Source: an uncultured Oscillospiraceae bacterium (GTDB lineage Bacteria; Bacillota; Clostridia; Oscillospirales; Oscillospiraceae). From it: a DNA stretch of 8,869 nt. Positions 1 to 5,761 of the stretch are shown one piece after another. The stretch covers positions 1-8,869 of the forward strand of contig CAJTYO010000087.1 in the NCBI GenBank assembly GCA_910584045.1. Reading direction: 5' to 3'. The notes below the pieces were generated by a model that ran no database searches, was not told where the DNA came from, and saw only the letters and a list, made by a program, of their open reading frames with translations. The position numbers were made by a program, and so were the translations under genes. Numbering within the stretch: the stretch's first letter is position 1; each line of letters begins with the position of its first letter.

Positions 1-599
1 GCACGGCCGCCGCGCCAATCCTTCAGGGAGGGACCGTCAACGGTCTTCTGGGTGGCGGTAGTGGAGTGAACGGTGGTCATCAGACCATCGGTGATGCCCC
101 AGTTATCGTTGAGGACCTTGGCGATGGGGGCCAGACAATTGGTGGTGCAGGAGGCATTGGAGACAAAGGTCATGTCGGGAGTGTACTTGTCGAGGTTCAC
201 GCCGCAGACGAACATGGGGGTGTCGTCCTTGGAGGGAGCGGACATAATGACCTTCTTTGCACCGGCGTCGATGTGAGCCTGGGCCTTCTCCTTGGTCAGG
301 AACAGGCCGGTGGACTCCACAACATACTCAGCGCCCAGCTTGCCCCAGGGGATGTCGGCGGGATTGCGCTCGGCATAGATGGGGATCTGCTTGCCGTTGA
401 CAATGATGGCGTTCTCAGTGGAGGAGACCTCGCCCTGGAACTGACCGTGCATGGTGTCATACTTCAGCATGTAGGCCAGGTAATCGGCGGGGCACAGATC
501 GTTGATGCCCACGACCTCGATTTCGGGATGGTTGACGCTGGCCCGGAAGACCATGCGGCCGATGCGGCCGAAACCATTGATGCCAACTTTGATGCTCAT
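1..599 (-). CDS. gapA: Glyceraldehyde-3-phosphate dehydrogenase, N-terminal 199 codons (cut by window edge)
   Basis: Glycolytic enzyme that converts glyceraldehyde-3-phosphate, NAD+ and phosphate to 1,3-bisphosphoglycerate in the cytoplasm. Reading the minus strand from the ATG at 599 gives the Rossmann motif VGINGFGRIGR (residues 5-15), an acidic D34 in GINDL that fits NAD+ rather than NADP+ use, and the catalytic signature SNASCTTNC, with the nucleophilic cysteine at residue 151 (codon 149-147). The frame stays open to the window edge, ending in a WRGGRAA stretch typical of the family. About 135 residues of the usual ~335 lie outside. The start is supported by GAGAGGAG about 8 bases upstream. 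It is divergent from the kinase-like/mnmA pair, so it is its own transcription unit here. The family call is very secure; the symbol could be gap or gapA. Confidence 0.97.
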   Translation of the reverse strand, partial: MSIKVGINGFGRIGRMVFRASVNHPEIEVVGINDLCPADYLAYMLKYDTMHGQFQGEVSSTENAIIVNGKQIPIYAERNPADIPWGKLGAEYVVESTGLFLTKEKAQAHIDAGAKKVIMSAPSKDDTPMFVCGVNLDKYTPDMTFVSNASCTTNCLAPIAKVLNDNWGITDGLMTTVHSTTATQKTVDGPSLKDWRGGR

Positions 600-627
600 A
601 AGAAAAACTCCTCTCAAATATTTTTTG

Positions 628-640
628 TTGGAATTTCCAA
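628..640. repeat. Palindrome TTGGAA-n-TTCCAA in the gapA 5' UTR
   Basis: A perfect 6-bp inverted repeat around one central base. It lies between the predicted gapA transcription start (about 662) and its ribosome binding site. It could be a repressor operator just downstream of the promoter. The one-base centre is too short for an RNA hairpin loop, so DNA binding is more likely than RNA folding. No protein can be assigned. Confidence 0.45.
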
Positions 641-668
641 TAAACGTATCTTATCGCGTTCTGAAAGC

Positions 669-697
669 ATTATACACCGGACATTTTCAAAAGAAAA
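669..697 (-). promoter_or_regulatory. Predicted gapA promoter
   Basis: On the minus strand a perfect TATAAT (674-669) is preceded, 17 bases upstream, by a weak -35 TTTTCT (697-692). This gives a 5' UTR of about 60 bases. The -10 box is strong, but the -35 box matches the consensus at only three positions. Confidence 0.6.
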
Positions 698-724
698 GGT
701 TTTTTTGCGGTTTTCCGGACCCTG

Positions 725-758
725 TCAAAAATTTCTTGTAATTTCGACAAATTTTTGA
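725..758. promoter_or_regulatory. 10-bp inverted repeat overlapping the kinase-gene promoter
   Basis: TCAAAAATTT (725-734) and AAATTTTTGA (749-758) are perfect inverted copies separated by 14 bases. The -35 box of the plus-strand promoter (736-741) lies in the spacer, and the right arm abuts the -10 box (759-764). This is the geometry of a repressor site. It may also affect gapA, whose promoter begins about 28 bases to the left. A/T-rich arms raise the chance of coincidence, and the binding protein is unknown. Confidence 0.45.
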
Positions 759-764
759 TATGAT
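736..764 (+). promoter_or_regulatory. Predicted promoter of the kinase-like gene and mnmA
   Basis: TTGTAA (736-741), a 17-base spacer and TATGAT (759-764) form a good sigma-A-type promoter. The expected start is near 771. No other convincing promoter is seen before mnmA, so it probably drives both genes. Confidence 0.65.
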
Positions 765-770
765 ACATCT

Positions 771-840
771 GCAATTCTTGGGAGTTTGCCGGGTCCGCCC
801 TTGGCGTCCGGCCGTTTGGAGGAAATTACCAAGGAATTTT
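771..840 (+). promoter_or_regulatory. Foldable 5' leader RNA upstream of the kinase-like gene
   Basis: The first ~70 bases of the predicted transcript can fold compactly. A closing stem pairs AATTCTTGG (773-781) with CCAAGGAATT (829-838), 9 bp with one bulged G. Inside it, GCCGG (788-792) pairs with CCGGC (808-812), then after a small bulge CGCC (796-799) pairs with GGCG (803-806) around a three-base loop. A purine-rich single strand, GTTTGGAGGAAATTA (814-828), remains. The fold starts almost exactly at the predicted transcription start. I do not recognise a known riboswitch class. It could be a cis-regulatory RNA, a stabilising 5' structure or a short separate RNA. The rest of the leader (841-894) shows only weak pairing plus the ribosome binding site. 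Confidence 0.4.
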
Positions 841-894
841 TCATCCAGACGCACACACTAGCCGTATCACCGGCGCCTCGGAGGGAGGACATCT

Positions 895-1725
895 ATGTCA
901 GAAGAGCTTTTCCACCAGAATGAACAGATGAGCGAAGTGCTCCAGCAGGTGTCCAGTCAGCTGCGCCTCTCGCTGGGGAACATTCACAGCGCCCTTGTCC
1001 GGCTTGCGCCTCCCGAGGCGCGGGAGGATCATGAGGGCATAGACCGCGATGCCGCCGTGCTGTGCCAGAGCTACTACCGAATCCTGCGCCTGGCCCATAA
1101 CCTGTCCGATGTGTCCGAGCCAGAGAGGCCGGAGGGCGCGGGCCTGACCAACGACGACGTGGTGGAGGTCTGCCGGGGGGTGATGGAGCGGGCCGAGGTC
1201 CCCGCCGAGCTGCTGGGCATCCGGCTGGCCTTCCGCAGCAACAAGCCCGGGCAGATCATCGCCATGGACAGCGAGCGCATTGAGCGGCTGCTGCTGAATC
1301 TGCTGTCCAACGCCTTCAAGTTTATTGGGGCGGGGGAAAAACTGGTGACCCTGGAGGTCCGCACGGAGCCGGACTATGTATATCTGACCCTCTCTGACAC
1401 GGGGCGGGGCATTCCCGCCGGGCAGCTGGACACGGCCTTTGACCGCTGGCAGGAGCTCCGGCGGATGGACCCGCCGCCCCATGGACTGGGGCTGGGCCTG
1501 CCGGTGTGCCAGCGGATTGTCCGGGAGCACGGAGGGGCTCTGGTTCTGTCGTCTCAGGAGGGGCGGGGCACCACTGTGACGGCCTCCCTGCCCAACCGGA
1601 GAGCGCCTGTGCGGCTGCGGACCTCTTTGCCCATCATGAATTGGAACGGGGGATTCAACAGGACCCTGCTGGGTCTGGCGGACGCGCTGCCCAGACAGGC
1701 GTTCACCCAAAAGTATCTGGATTGA
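895..1725 (+). CDS. Soluble histidine-kinase-like ATPase lacking the usual phospho-acceptor histidine
   Basis: 276 residues with no membrane segment or signal peptide, so cytoplasmic. The C-terminal half is a GHKL/HATPase_c domain: N box LLNLLSNAFKF (about 133-143, with N135 and N139), G1 box DTGRGIP (168-174) and G2 box GLGLGLP (197-203). The N-terminal helices resemble a HisKA dimerisation domain, but the H-box region reads VSSQLRLSLGNI (19-30), with Ser21 where the phosphorylated His normally sits in SHELR. ATP binding looks intact while classical autophosphorylation looks lost. The nearby His31 is ten residues away and out of register. No response regulator is adjacent. A ~42-residue tail follows the ATPase domain. 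The start has GGAGGGAGGA just upstream. mnmA begins 16 bases after the stop, so the two are probably co-transcribed. Its biological role is unknown. Confidence 0.85.
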   Translation: MSEELFHQNEQMSEVLQQVSSQLRLSLGNIHSALVRLAPPEAREDHEGIDRDAAVLCQSYYRILRLAHNLSDVSEPERPEGAGLTNDDVVEVCRGVMERAEVPAELLGIRLAFRSNKPGQIIAMDSERIERLLLNLLSNAFKFIGAGEKLVTLEVRTEPDYVYLTLSDTGRGIPAGQLDTAFDRWQELRRMDPPPHGLGLGLPVCQRIVREHGGALVLSSQEGRGTTVTASLPNRRAPVRLRTSLPIMNWNGGFNRTLLGLADALPRQAFTQKYLD

Positions 1726-1741
1726 CAGCGGAGGCGGAGCC

Positions 1742-2836
1742 ATGGAGAACAGAAAAGTTCTGGTGGGCATGAGCGGCGGCGTGGACAGCGCCGCCGCCGC
1801 CCTGCTGCTGCTGCGGGCCGGCTGGGAGAGCGTGGGCTGCACCCTGCGGCTATACGACAACGAGGACATAGGCGAACCGCTGGAGGGAACCTGCTGCTCC
1901 CTGGAGGCGGCGGAGGATGCCAGGAGTGCCGCCAGACGCCTGGGCATGGATCACTATGTGTTCAACTTTACCGGCGCTTTCCGGCAGTGGGTGATGGATG
2001 ATTTCGTGGACAACTACCGCGCTGGTCGGACCCCCAACCCCTGCGTCCAATGCAACCGACGGATCAAATTCGACGCGCTGCTGCGCCGGGCAGACGAGCT
2101 GGATATCCCATACATCGCCACCGGACACTACGCGCAGACGGCGCGGAACAGAGCCTCCGGCCGCTGGCAACTGCTGCGGGGGCGGGACCGGAGGAAGGAT
2201 CAGAGCTATTTCCTGTACCCGCTGACGCAGGGGGTTCTAAGCCGTCTGCTGCTGCCGGTGGGAGCCTATGACAAGTCCGCCGTCCGGGCGCTGGCGGCCG
2301 AGGCCGGCTTTGCGGTCGCGGATAAGCCGGACAGCCAGGACATCTGCTTTGTTCCCGACGGGGACTATGCCGGCTTCTTGCGGCGGTACGGCGGCATGGA
2401 GCTTGTCCCCGGCGACTTTGTGGACGAGGAGGGCCGGGTGCTGGGACGGCACCGGGGCCTGCCCTGCTATACCACCGGTCAGCGGAGGGGACTTGGCGTC
2501 AGTGCGGCCCGGCCTCTGTATGTACTGCGGAAGGATGCGCCGCGCAACCAGGTGGTTCTGGGCGGCGAGGAGCGGCTCTACAGCCGCTTTGTCTGGGCGG
2601 AGGATTTCAACTGGGTGTCTCTGCCTCCCGCTGCGGAACCGATGTCTGTCACCGCCAAGACCCGCTACAGCCAGACCGAGGCCGCCGGTACGCTGTACCC
2701 AGAGCCGGACGGCGGGGTGCGCGTGGCGTTCGACGAGCCCCAGCGGGCTGTGACCGCAGGTCAGTCCCTGGTCTGCTACCAGGGAGAACTGGTGGTGGGC
2801 GGCGGCGTGATCTGTCGTGCCGCGCCGGAGATGTAG
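1742..2836 (+). CDS. mnmA: tRNA-specific 2-thiouridylase
   Basis: 364 residues, the usual MnmA length. The enzyme activates U34 of Lys, Glu and Gln tRNAs with ATP and inserts sulfur delivered by a cysteine desulfurase relay. Visible features are the N-terminal PP-loop GMSGGVDS (9-16), the tRNA-binding/catalytic segment PNPCVQCNRRIKFD with the catalytic Cys104 (CN motif), TGHYA (127-131), KDQSYFLY (152-159), and the second catalytic cysteine in DSQDICFV (Cys202). The C-terminal beta-barrel region has the expected GLPCYTTGQRRGLGV and RYSQTEAAG segments. An adjacent Cys pair (51-52) is also present. The start has GGAGG seven bases upstream. No sulfurtransferase partner gene lies in the window. 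It is the second gene behind the kinase-like gene and probably shares its promoter. Confidence 0.97.
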   Translation: MENRKVLVGMSGGVDSAAAALLLLRAGWESVGCTLRLYDNEDIGEPLEGTCCSLEAAEDARSAARRLGMDHYVFNFTGAFRQWVMDDFVDNYRAGRTPNPCVQCNRRIKFDALLRRADELDIPYIATGHYAQTARNRASGRWQLLRGRDRRKDQSYFLYPLTQGVLSRLLLPVGAYDKSAVRALAAEAGFAVADKPDSQDICFVPDGDYAGFLRRYGGMELVPGDFVDEEGRVLGRHRGLPCYTTGQRRGLGVSAARPLYVLRKDAPRNQVVLGGEERLYSRFVWAEDFNWVSLPPAAEPMSVTAKTRYSQTEAAGTLYPEPDGGVRVAFDEPQRAVTAGQSLVCYQGELVVGGGVICRAAPEM

Positions 2837-2859
2837 ATCCCTAAAGGCGGTGGGCGGCT

Positions 2860-2934
2860 TTATCGCTCGCTGGCCGTCCACTCCTCCTGATAGATCAGAT
2901 CGTCCACATCGCCATGGGGAAAGTTGATTTCCAT
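2860..2934 (-). CDS. Possible 24-residue acidic small protein
   Basis: An ATG at 2934 is preceded by AAGGAGGC at ideal spacing (seven bases) and opens a 24-codon frame ending in TAA. The predicted peptide begins MEINFPHGDVDDLIYQEEW, is acidic, and has no membrane segment or cysteine. I do not recognise it. It sits convergent to mnmA, 23 bases past the mnmA stop. A TATACT box (2967-2962) would give a ~20-base leader, but no good -35 box is present. The frame is open upstream to a TTG at 3057, which would add a CxxC-containing segment; that start has no ribosome site. The ribosome binding site is the main evidence, and chance cannot be excluded. Confidence 0.35.
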   Translation of the reverse strand: MEINFPHGDVDDLIYQEEWTASER

Positions 2935-3053
2935 TGATTTGCCTCCTTCGCAGATTTTCCCAGTATATGCACACTGAGAGCAGATGATGCGCGAAAGCTG
3001 GTGGGTGGGAAGAAATATTTGTCTGCTGTCTCCGGGAGGCGTGTATCTGTATG

Positions 3054-3082
3054 TCAAAAAAGTGGCTGAGCCACTTTTTTGA
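3054..3082. terminator. Bidirectional intrinsic terminator between mnmA and uraA
   Basis: TCAAAAAAGTGGC (3054-3066), loop TGA, and GCCACTTTTTTGA (3070-3082) form a perfect 13-bp hairpin. It has a six-T run on the plus strand and, by symmetry, on the minus strand. It should end transcripts from mnmA on one side and uraA on the other. Confidence 0.85.
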
Positions 3083-3087
3083 GGAAG

Positions 3088-3115
3088 GGGTACGGGCCGA
3101 GTCCGGCCCGTACCC
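3088..3115. repeat. GC-rich perfect hairpin without T-tract
   Basis: GGGTACGGGCCG (3088-3099) and CGGCCCGTACCC (3104-3115) are perfect 12-bp inverted copies with a four-base loop. No T run follows on either strand, so it is not a standard intrinsic terminator. It may protect 3' ends or block exonucleases. Confidence 0.75.
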
Positions 3116-3140
3116 GTAAAATACTTTATTAACAGTCTGT

Positions 3141-3180
3141 GCGAGGAGCGGCTTACGCCGCTCCCCGCTTTTATTTTATT
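3141..3180 (+). terminator. Second plus-strand terminator after mnmA
   Basis: GCGAGGAGCGGC (3141-3152) pairs with GCCGCTCCCCGC (3157-3168) over 12 bp with one A-C mismatch and a four-base loop. TTTTATTTTATT (3169-3180) follows. The T-rich tail lies only on the plus-strand side, so it acts as a back-up stop for transcripts entering from mnmA. Confidence 0.75.
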
Positions 3181-3205
3181 ATTTGTCTATTGTTGAAGGC
3201 CGGGC

Positions 3206-4558
3206 TCAGGGGTGGATGCCGCGGTTCTGGTCGCCGGAGGGGTTGGAGCCAAACTCATAATCGTTGCCGGGTAGGATGGCGTTGAGGATGATGCCTGCAA
3301 TGGCCGCGATGGCCAGGGCCGTCAGCGTCACGCTGGTCCCGCCCACAGAGAAGGTCAGACCGCCGGAGAAGCCCAGTCCGCACACCAGAATCACCGCCGC
3401 AATGATCAGGTTCCGGGAGTTGGTGAAGTCCACCTGGTTTTCCACAATGTTGCGCACGCCGATAGCGGAGATCATGCCGTAGAGCATGAAGCTGATGCCG
3501 CCCACGATGGCGGTGGGCATGGTGCCGATGACCGCGCTCATTTTGGGGATGAAGCCAAGGGCCACGGCATAGACGGCCGCCAGGCGGATCACCTTGGGGT
3601 CGAAGACCCGGGAGAGGACCAGCACGCCGGTGTTTTCGCCGTAGGTGGTGTTGGCGGGGCCGCCGAACATGGCGGACAGAGTAGTGGCCAGACCGTCGCC
3701 GATCAGCGTGCGGTGAAGGCCGGGGTCCTCAATGAAATTCTCGCCAACGGTGGCAGAGATGGCGGACATATCGCCGATGTGCTCCATCATGGCGGCAATG
3801 GCGATGGGGGCCATGACCAGGATCGCGGAGAAGTCAAATCTGGCGATCTGGACAGGGGGCAGACCCAGCCAGCCGGCCTCGGCGATGGCAGAGTAGTTGA
3901 GGATGGAGCTGCCGTCCGCGTTGACCATGCCGCAGGCGTTCATGATGACAGCGGCCACATAGGCGATGACCACACCCAGCAGGATGGGTATAATCTTCAG
4001 CATTCCCTTGCCCCAGATGTTGAAGACGATAATGACCGCCAGAGCAATCAGGGCCAGCGGCCAGCACTGGGAGGCGTTAGTCACCGCAGAGGGGGCCAGA
4101 TTCAAGCCGATGCAGATGATGATGGGCCCGGTGACTACGGGGGGCAGGAAGCGCATGACCTTCTTCACGCCCACCACCTTGATGATCAGCGCCAGGATCA
4201 GGTACAGCAGGCCCGCCACCACGATGCCGCCGCAGGCGTAGGCCAGCTTATCCTCCGGGGACATACCGGTATAGATACCCTGGTCCATGTTGGCCATGGT
4301 GTAGAAACCGCCCAGGAAGGCGAAGGAGGAGCCCAGGAAGGCGGGCACCTTCATCCGGGAACAGACATGGAAAAAGAGGGTGCCCACGCCGGCAAAAAAC
4401 AAGGTGGTCTGGATGTTCAGGGGAAGCCCATACTGCTGGACCAGAATGGGGACCAGGATGGTTGCGCCAAACATGGCGAACATGTGCTGAACGCCCAGGA
4501 TCAGCATCTTGGGCACGCCCAGCGTCCGCGCGTCGCGGATGGGTTCTGTGTTTTTCAT
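3206..4558 (-). CDS. uraA: Uracil:proton symporter (NCS2 family)
   Basis: 450-residue inner-membrane permease with about 14 hydrophobic segments, typical NCS2/UraA length. It takes up uracil driven by the proton gradient to feed pyrimidine salvage. Signature segments are GVQHMFAMFGATILVP (22-37), MMEHIGDMSAISAT (257-270), whose Glu259 matches a substrate-binding glutamate of UraA, and GGPANTTYGENTGV (299-312), whose Glu308 matches the second one. The NTTYGEN motif favours the uracil subgroup over xanthine/urate carriers. The start has GGGAGA about eight bases upstream. It is transcribed alone from a long leader that carries a likely attenuator (4634-4740), and ends at the bidirectional terminator at 3054-3082. 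A broader nucleobase specificity remains possible. Confidence 0.93.
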   Translation of the reverse strand: MKNTEPIRDARTLGVPKMLILGVQHMFAMFGATILVPILVQQYGLPLNIQTTLFFAGVGTLFFHVCSRMKVPAFLGSSFAFLGGFYTMANMDQGIYTGMSPEDKLAYACGGIVVAGLLYLILALIIKVVGVKKVMRFLPPVVTGPIIICIGLNLAPSAVTNASQCWPLALIALAVIIVFNIWGKGMLKIIPILLGVVIAYVAAVIMNACGMVNADGSSILNYSAIAEAGWLGLPPVQIARFDFSAILVMAPIAIAAMMEHIGDMSAISATVGENFIEDPGLHRTLIGDGLATTLSAMFGGPANTTYGENTGVLVLSRVFDPKVIRLAAVYAVALGFIPKMSAVIGTMPTAIVGGISFMLYGMISAIGVRNIVENQVDFTNSRNLIIAAVILVCGLGFSGGLTFSVGGTSVTLTALAIAAIAGIILNAILPGNDYEFGSNPSGDQNRGIHP

Positions 4559-4603
4559 TTGGATGTCTCCCTTCTTCTCTTTCGTAACCCGGATTCATCA
4601 ATG

Positions 4604-4627
4604 ATCCGCGGTCCGGGCACCGCGGAT
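4604..4627. repeat. Inverted repeat between the attenuator and uraA ribosome site
   Basis: ATCCGCGGT (4604-4612) and ACCGCGGAT (4619-4627) are perfect 9-bp inverted copies around a six-base centre. In the uraA transcript this would form a stable hairpin just after the leader terminator. No T run follows, so it is not a terminator. It may insulate the ribosome site, stabilise readthrough mRNA, or be a protein site. Confidence 0.6.
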
Positions 4628-4633
4628 TTGCGC

Positions 4634-4664
4634 AAAAAAAGAGACGATCGATTATCCGACCGTC
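4634..4664 (-). terminator. Leader terminator (attenuator) upstream of uraA
   Basis: On the minus strand GACGGTCG (4664-4657) pairs with CGATCGTC (4650-4643) over 8 bp (one G-U) around loop GATAAT. TC and seven Ts (4640-4634) follow. It lies after the uraA promoter and about 75 bases before the uraA start, so it can abort transcription before the gene. The 5' arm overlaps the leader ORF stop codon (4665-4663). A ribosome reaching the stop would therefore cover the arm and could prevent hairpin formation. Confidence 0.75.
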
Positions 4665-4740
4665 AACAGAGGAAACAGGACGAAAAAGAAAGACCATGGG
4701 CCAGGCGCTTCCCCATATGGAACAGCCCGCTTTTCGTCAT
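4663..4740 (-). CDS. 25-codon leader ORF in the uraA attenuator region
   Basis: An ATG at 4740 follows GGGAGG with nine bases of spacing and reads 25 codons to TGA at 4665-4663. The peptide begins MTKSGLFHMGKRLAHG and ends in a Ser/Phe/Cys-rich tail; I recognise no family. The last ~30 bases are strongly pyrimidine-rich on the transcript (runs such as TCTTTCTTTTT at 4693-4683), a place where polymerase should slow when UTP is scarce. The intrinsic terminator starts inside the stop codon. An in-frame ATG three codons earlier lies too close to the ribosome site. The ORF probably acts by being translated rather than through its product, comparable to the pyrBI leader of enteric bacteria, where low UTP couples the ribosome to polymerase and suppresses termination. 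Confidence 0.55.
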   Translation of the reverse strand: MTKSGLFHMGKRLAHGLSFSSCFLC

Positions 4741-4772
4741 CGCTGCCATCCTCCCTTTTCTGCGTTTTATAC

Positions 4773-4801
4773 ATGATACCAAAAGATGCTCCTCCGCGCA
4801 A
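4773..4801 (-). promoter_or_regulatory. Predicted uraA promoter with extended -10
   Basis: On the minus strand TTGCGC (4801-4796), a 17-base spacer and TATCAT (4778-4773) are preceded by the extended -10 element TGn. Transcription should begin near 4766, giving a ~208-base leader that includes the leader ORF and attenuator. Confidence 0.6.
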
Positions 4802-4814
4802 GAGGGAATAAGGC

Positions 4815-4835
4815 AGGGAGAACCGATTTCTCCCT
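4815..4835 (-). terminator. Weak hairpin terminator at the end of the AraC-type gene
   Basis: AGGGAGAA and TTCTCCCT form a perfect 8-bp stem with a five-base loop that overlaps the regulator's stop codon. Downstream on the minus strand the sequence is only moderately T-rich (GCCTTATTC), so termination may be incomplete, and some regulator transcripts could run into the uraA leader. Confidence 0.4.
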
Positions 4836-5739
4836 ATTCGCCAAAATCCGAACCGGCGGGGGGAGAATTTACATGAAAAATTTTTTCACCATCCCGTTGG
4901 CAGGTTCTGGGACTGACGCCATACGCCGCCCGGAAAGCCCGGTAGAAATTGGCGTAGTCTCCGAAGCCGCAGCTGTGACACACCACGCCCGGCGCTGTGC
5001 CGCTGCGCAGCATCTGGCGAGCAATCAGCAGGCGCTTGAGCTGGACATAGCGGTAGACGCTGACGCCCACCTCCTGCCGGAAGGCGTGGGAGAGATAGAA
5101 TTTGCTGACGTAAAACCGCTGGGCCAGATCCTCCAGGACCAGATTTTCCTGGCAGTGCTCCCCGATGTAGTCCAGCACCCGCGAGACCAGGGACGGCTCC
5201 TCGGCGGTTCCCGCTCCGCCGGACTGGAGGGCGGCGCGGTTGAGTTCCACCAGAAGCTGCAAAAGTGCCCCGGCGGCCCACAGCGCCCCGCCGTAGTCTC
5301 CGCCGCGGGCCTCCCTCGCCAGCCCGTCCAGCTTCGACGCCACGGCAGCGCGCTGGACGGCGTTCAGCCGCAGGAGGTTGGTATGGTCGGGACGGGACTG
5401 GTCGAAGCACCGGGTCAGACTGGTCTCCCCGGTGGACAGGCTCTCCAGATAGTCCCGATCAATCCACAGGACCATCCGCTCATAGGGTTCGCTGTCCGGC
5501 TGAACAATGGGCTGATGGAGCTCCATGGGGCTGATGAGCAGCAGATCCCCCGGCTCCATATGGTATACCGCCCCCTCCACCCGGTATTCGACCTGTCCGC
5601 CGAGGAAAAAATAAACCTCGTAAAAATCGTGGTGATGTATGGCGACAGGGCCCGGAGCGGAGTCCCGATAGTGGAATATCTCGAAATCTCCGGTCCGCAT
5701 GTGCTGGCGCGGATCAAATCGCTGGGAGCTCCTCCGCAT
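4834..5739 (-). CDS. AraC-family transcriptional regulator with cupin sensor domain
   Basis: 301 residues. The N-terminal cupin-like domain (about 15-100) shows the metal/sugar-pocket type histidines IHHHDFYEVYFFLGG (34-48) and MEPGDLLLISPMELHQP (61-77). The C-terminal ~100 residues form the double helix-turn-helix: first helix pair LEDLAQRFYVSKFYLSHAFR (202-221) and the family signature FGDYANFYRAFRAAYGVSPR (259-278). It is divergent from uxaC, so it most likely senses a hexuronate or pathway intermediate and activates uxaC-kdgK-gnd; that is inference. The ATG at 5739 has GGGGAGG at good spacing. An in-frame TTG at 5790 is rejected because it coincides with the -35 box of this gene's own promoter. 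Confidence 0.9.
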   Translation of the reverse strand: MRRSSQRFDPRQHMRTGDFEIFHYRDSAPGPVAIHHHDFYEVYFFLGGQVEYRVEGAVYHMEPGDLLLISPMELHQPIVQPDSEPYERMVLWIDRDYLESLSTGETSLTRCFDQSRPDHTNLLRLNAVQRAAVASKLDGLAREARGGDYGGALWAAGALLQLLVELNRAALQSGGAGTAEEPSLVSRVLDYIGEHCQENLVLEDLAQRFYVSKFYLSHAFRQEVGVSVYRYVQLKRLLIARQMLRSGTAPGVVCHSCGFGDYANFYRAFRAAYGVSPRTCQRDGEKIFHVNSPPAGSDFGE

Positions 5740-5761
5740 GGCGCTCACCTCCCCTGGCGTT

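Noticed and set aside
736..750. Rex-type redox operator TTGT...ACAA near gapA
   Set aside because: The two half sites are seven bases apart rather than the ten expected between TTGT and ACAA of an 18-bp Rex site, and the inner positions do not match.
898..1947. Long minus-strand open frame opposite the kinase-like gene
   Set aside because: It mirrors the G+C-rich codon pattern of the real plus-strand genes, has no recognisable family, and crosses two confidently assigned genes.
4559..4770. PyrR-binding attenuator or purine riboswitch upstream of uraA
   Set aside because: No AGUCCnGAGAGG-like PyrR loop and no purine-riboswitch core were found on the transcript strand; the leader ORF plus terminator explains the layout better.
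3713..4876. 387-codon plus-strand frame opposite uraA
   Set aside because: Rich in Gly, His, Asp and Gln as expected from the antisense of a membrane-protein gene; no motif and no ribosome site.
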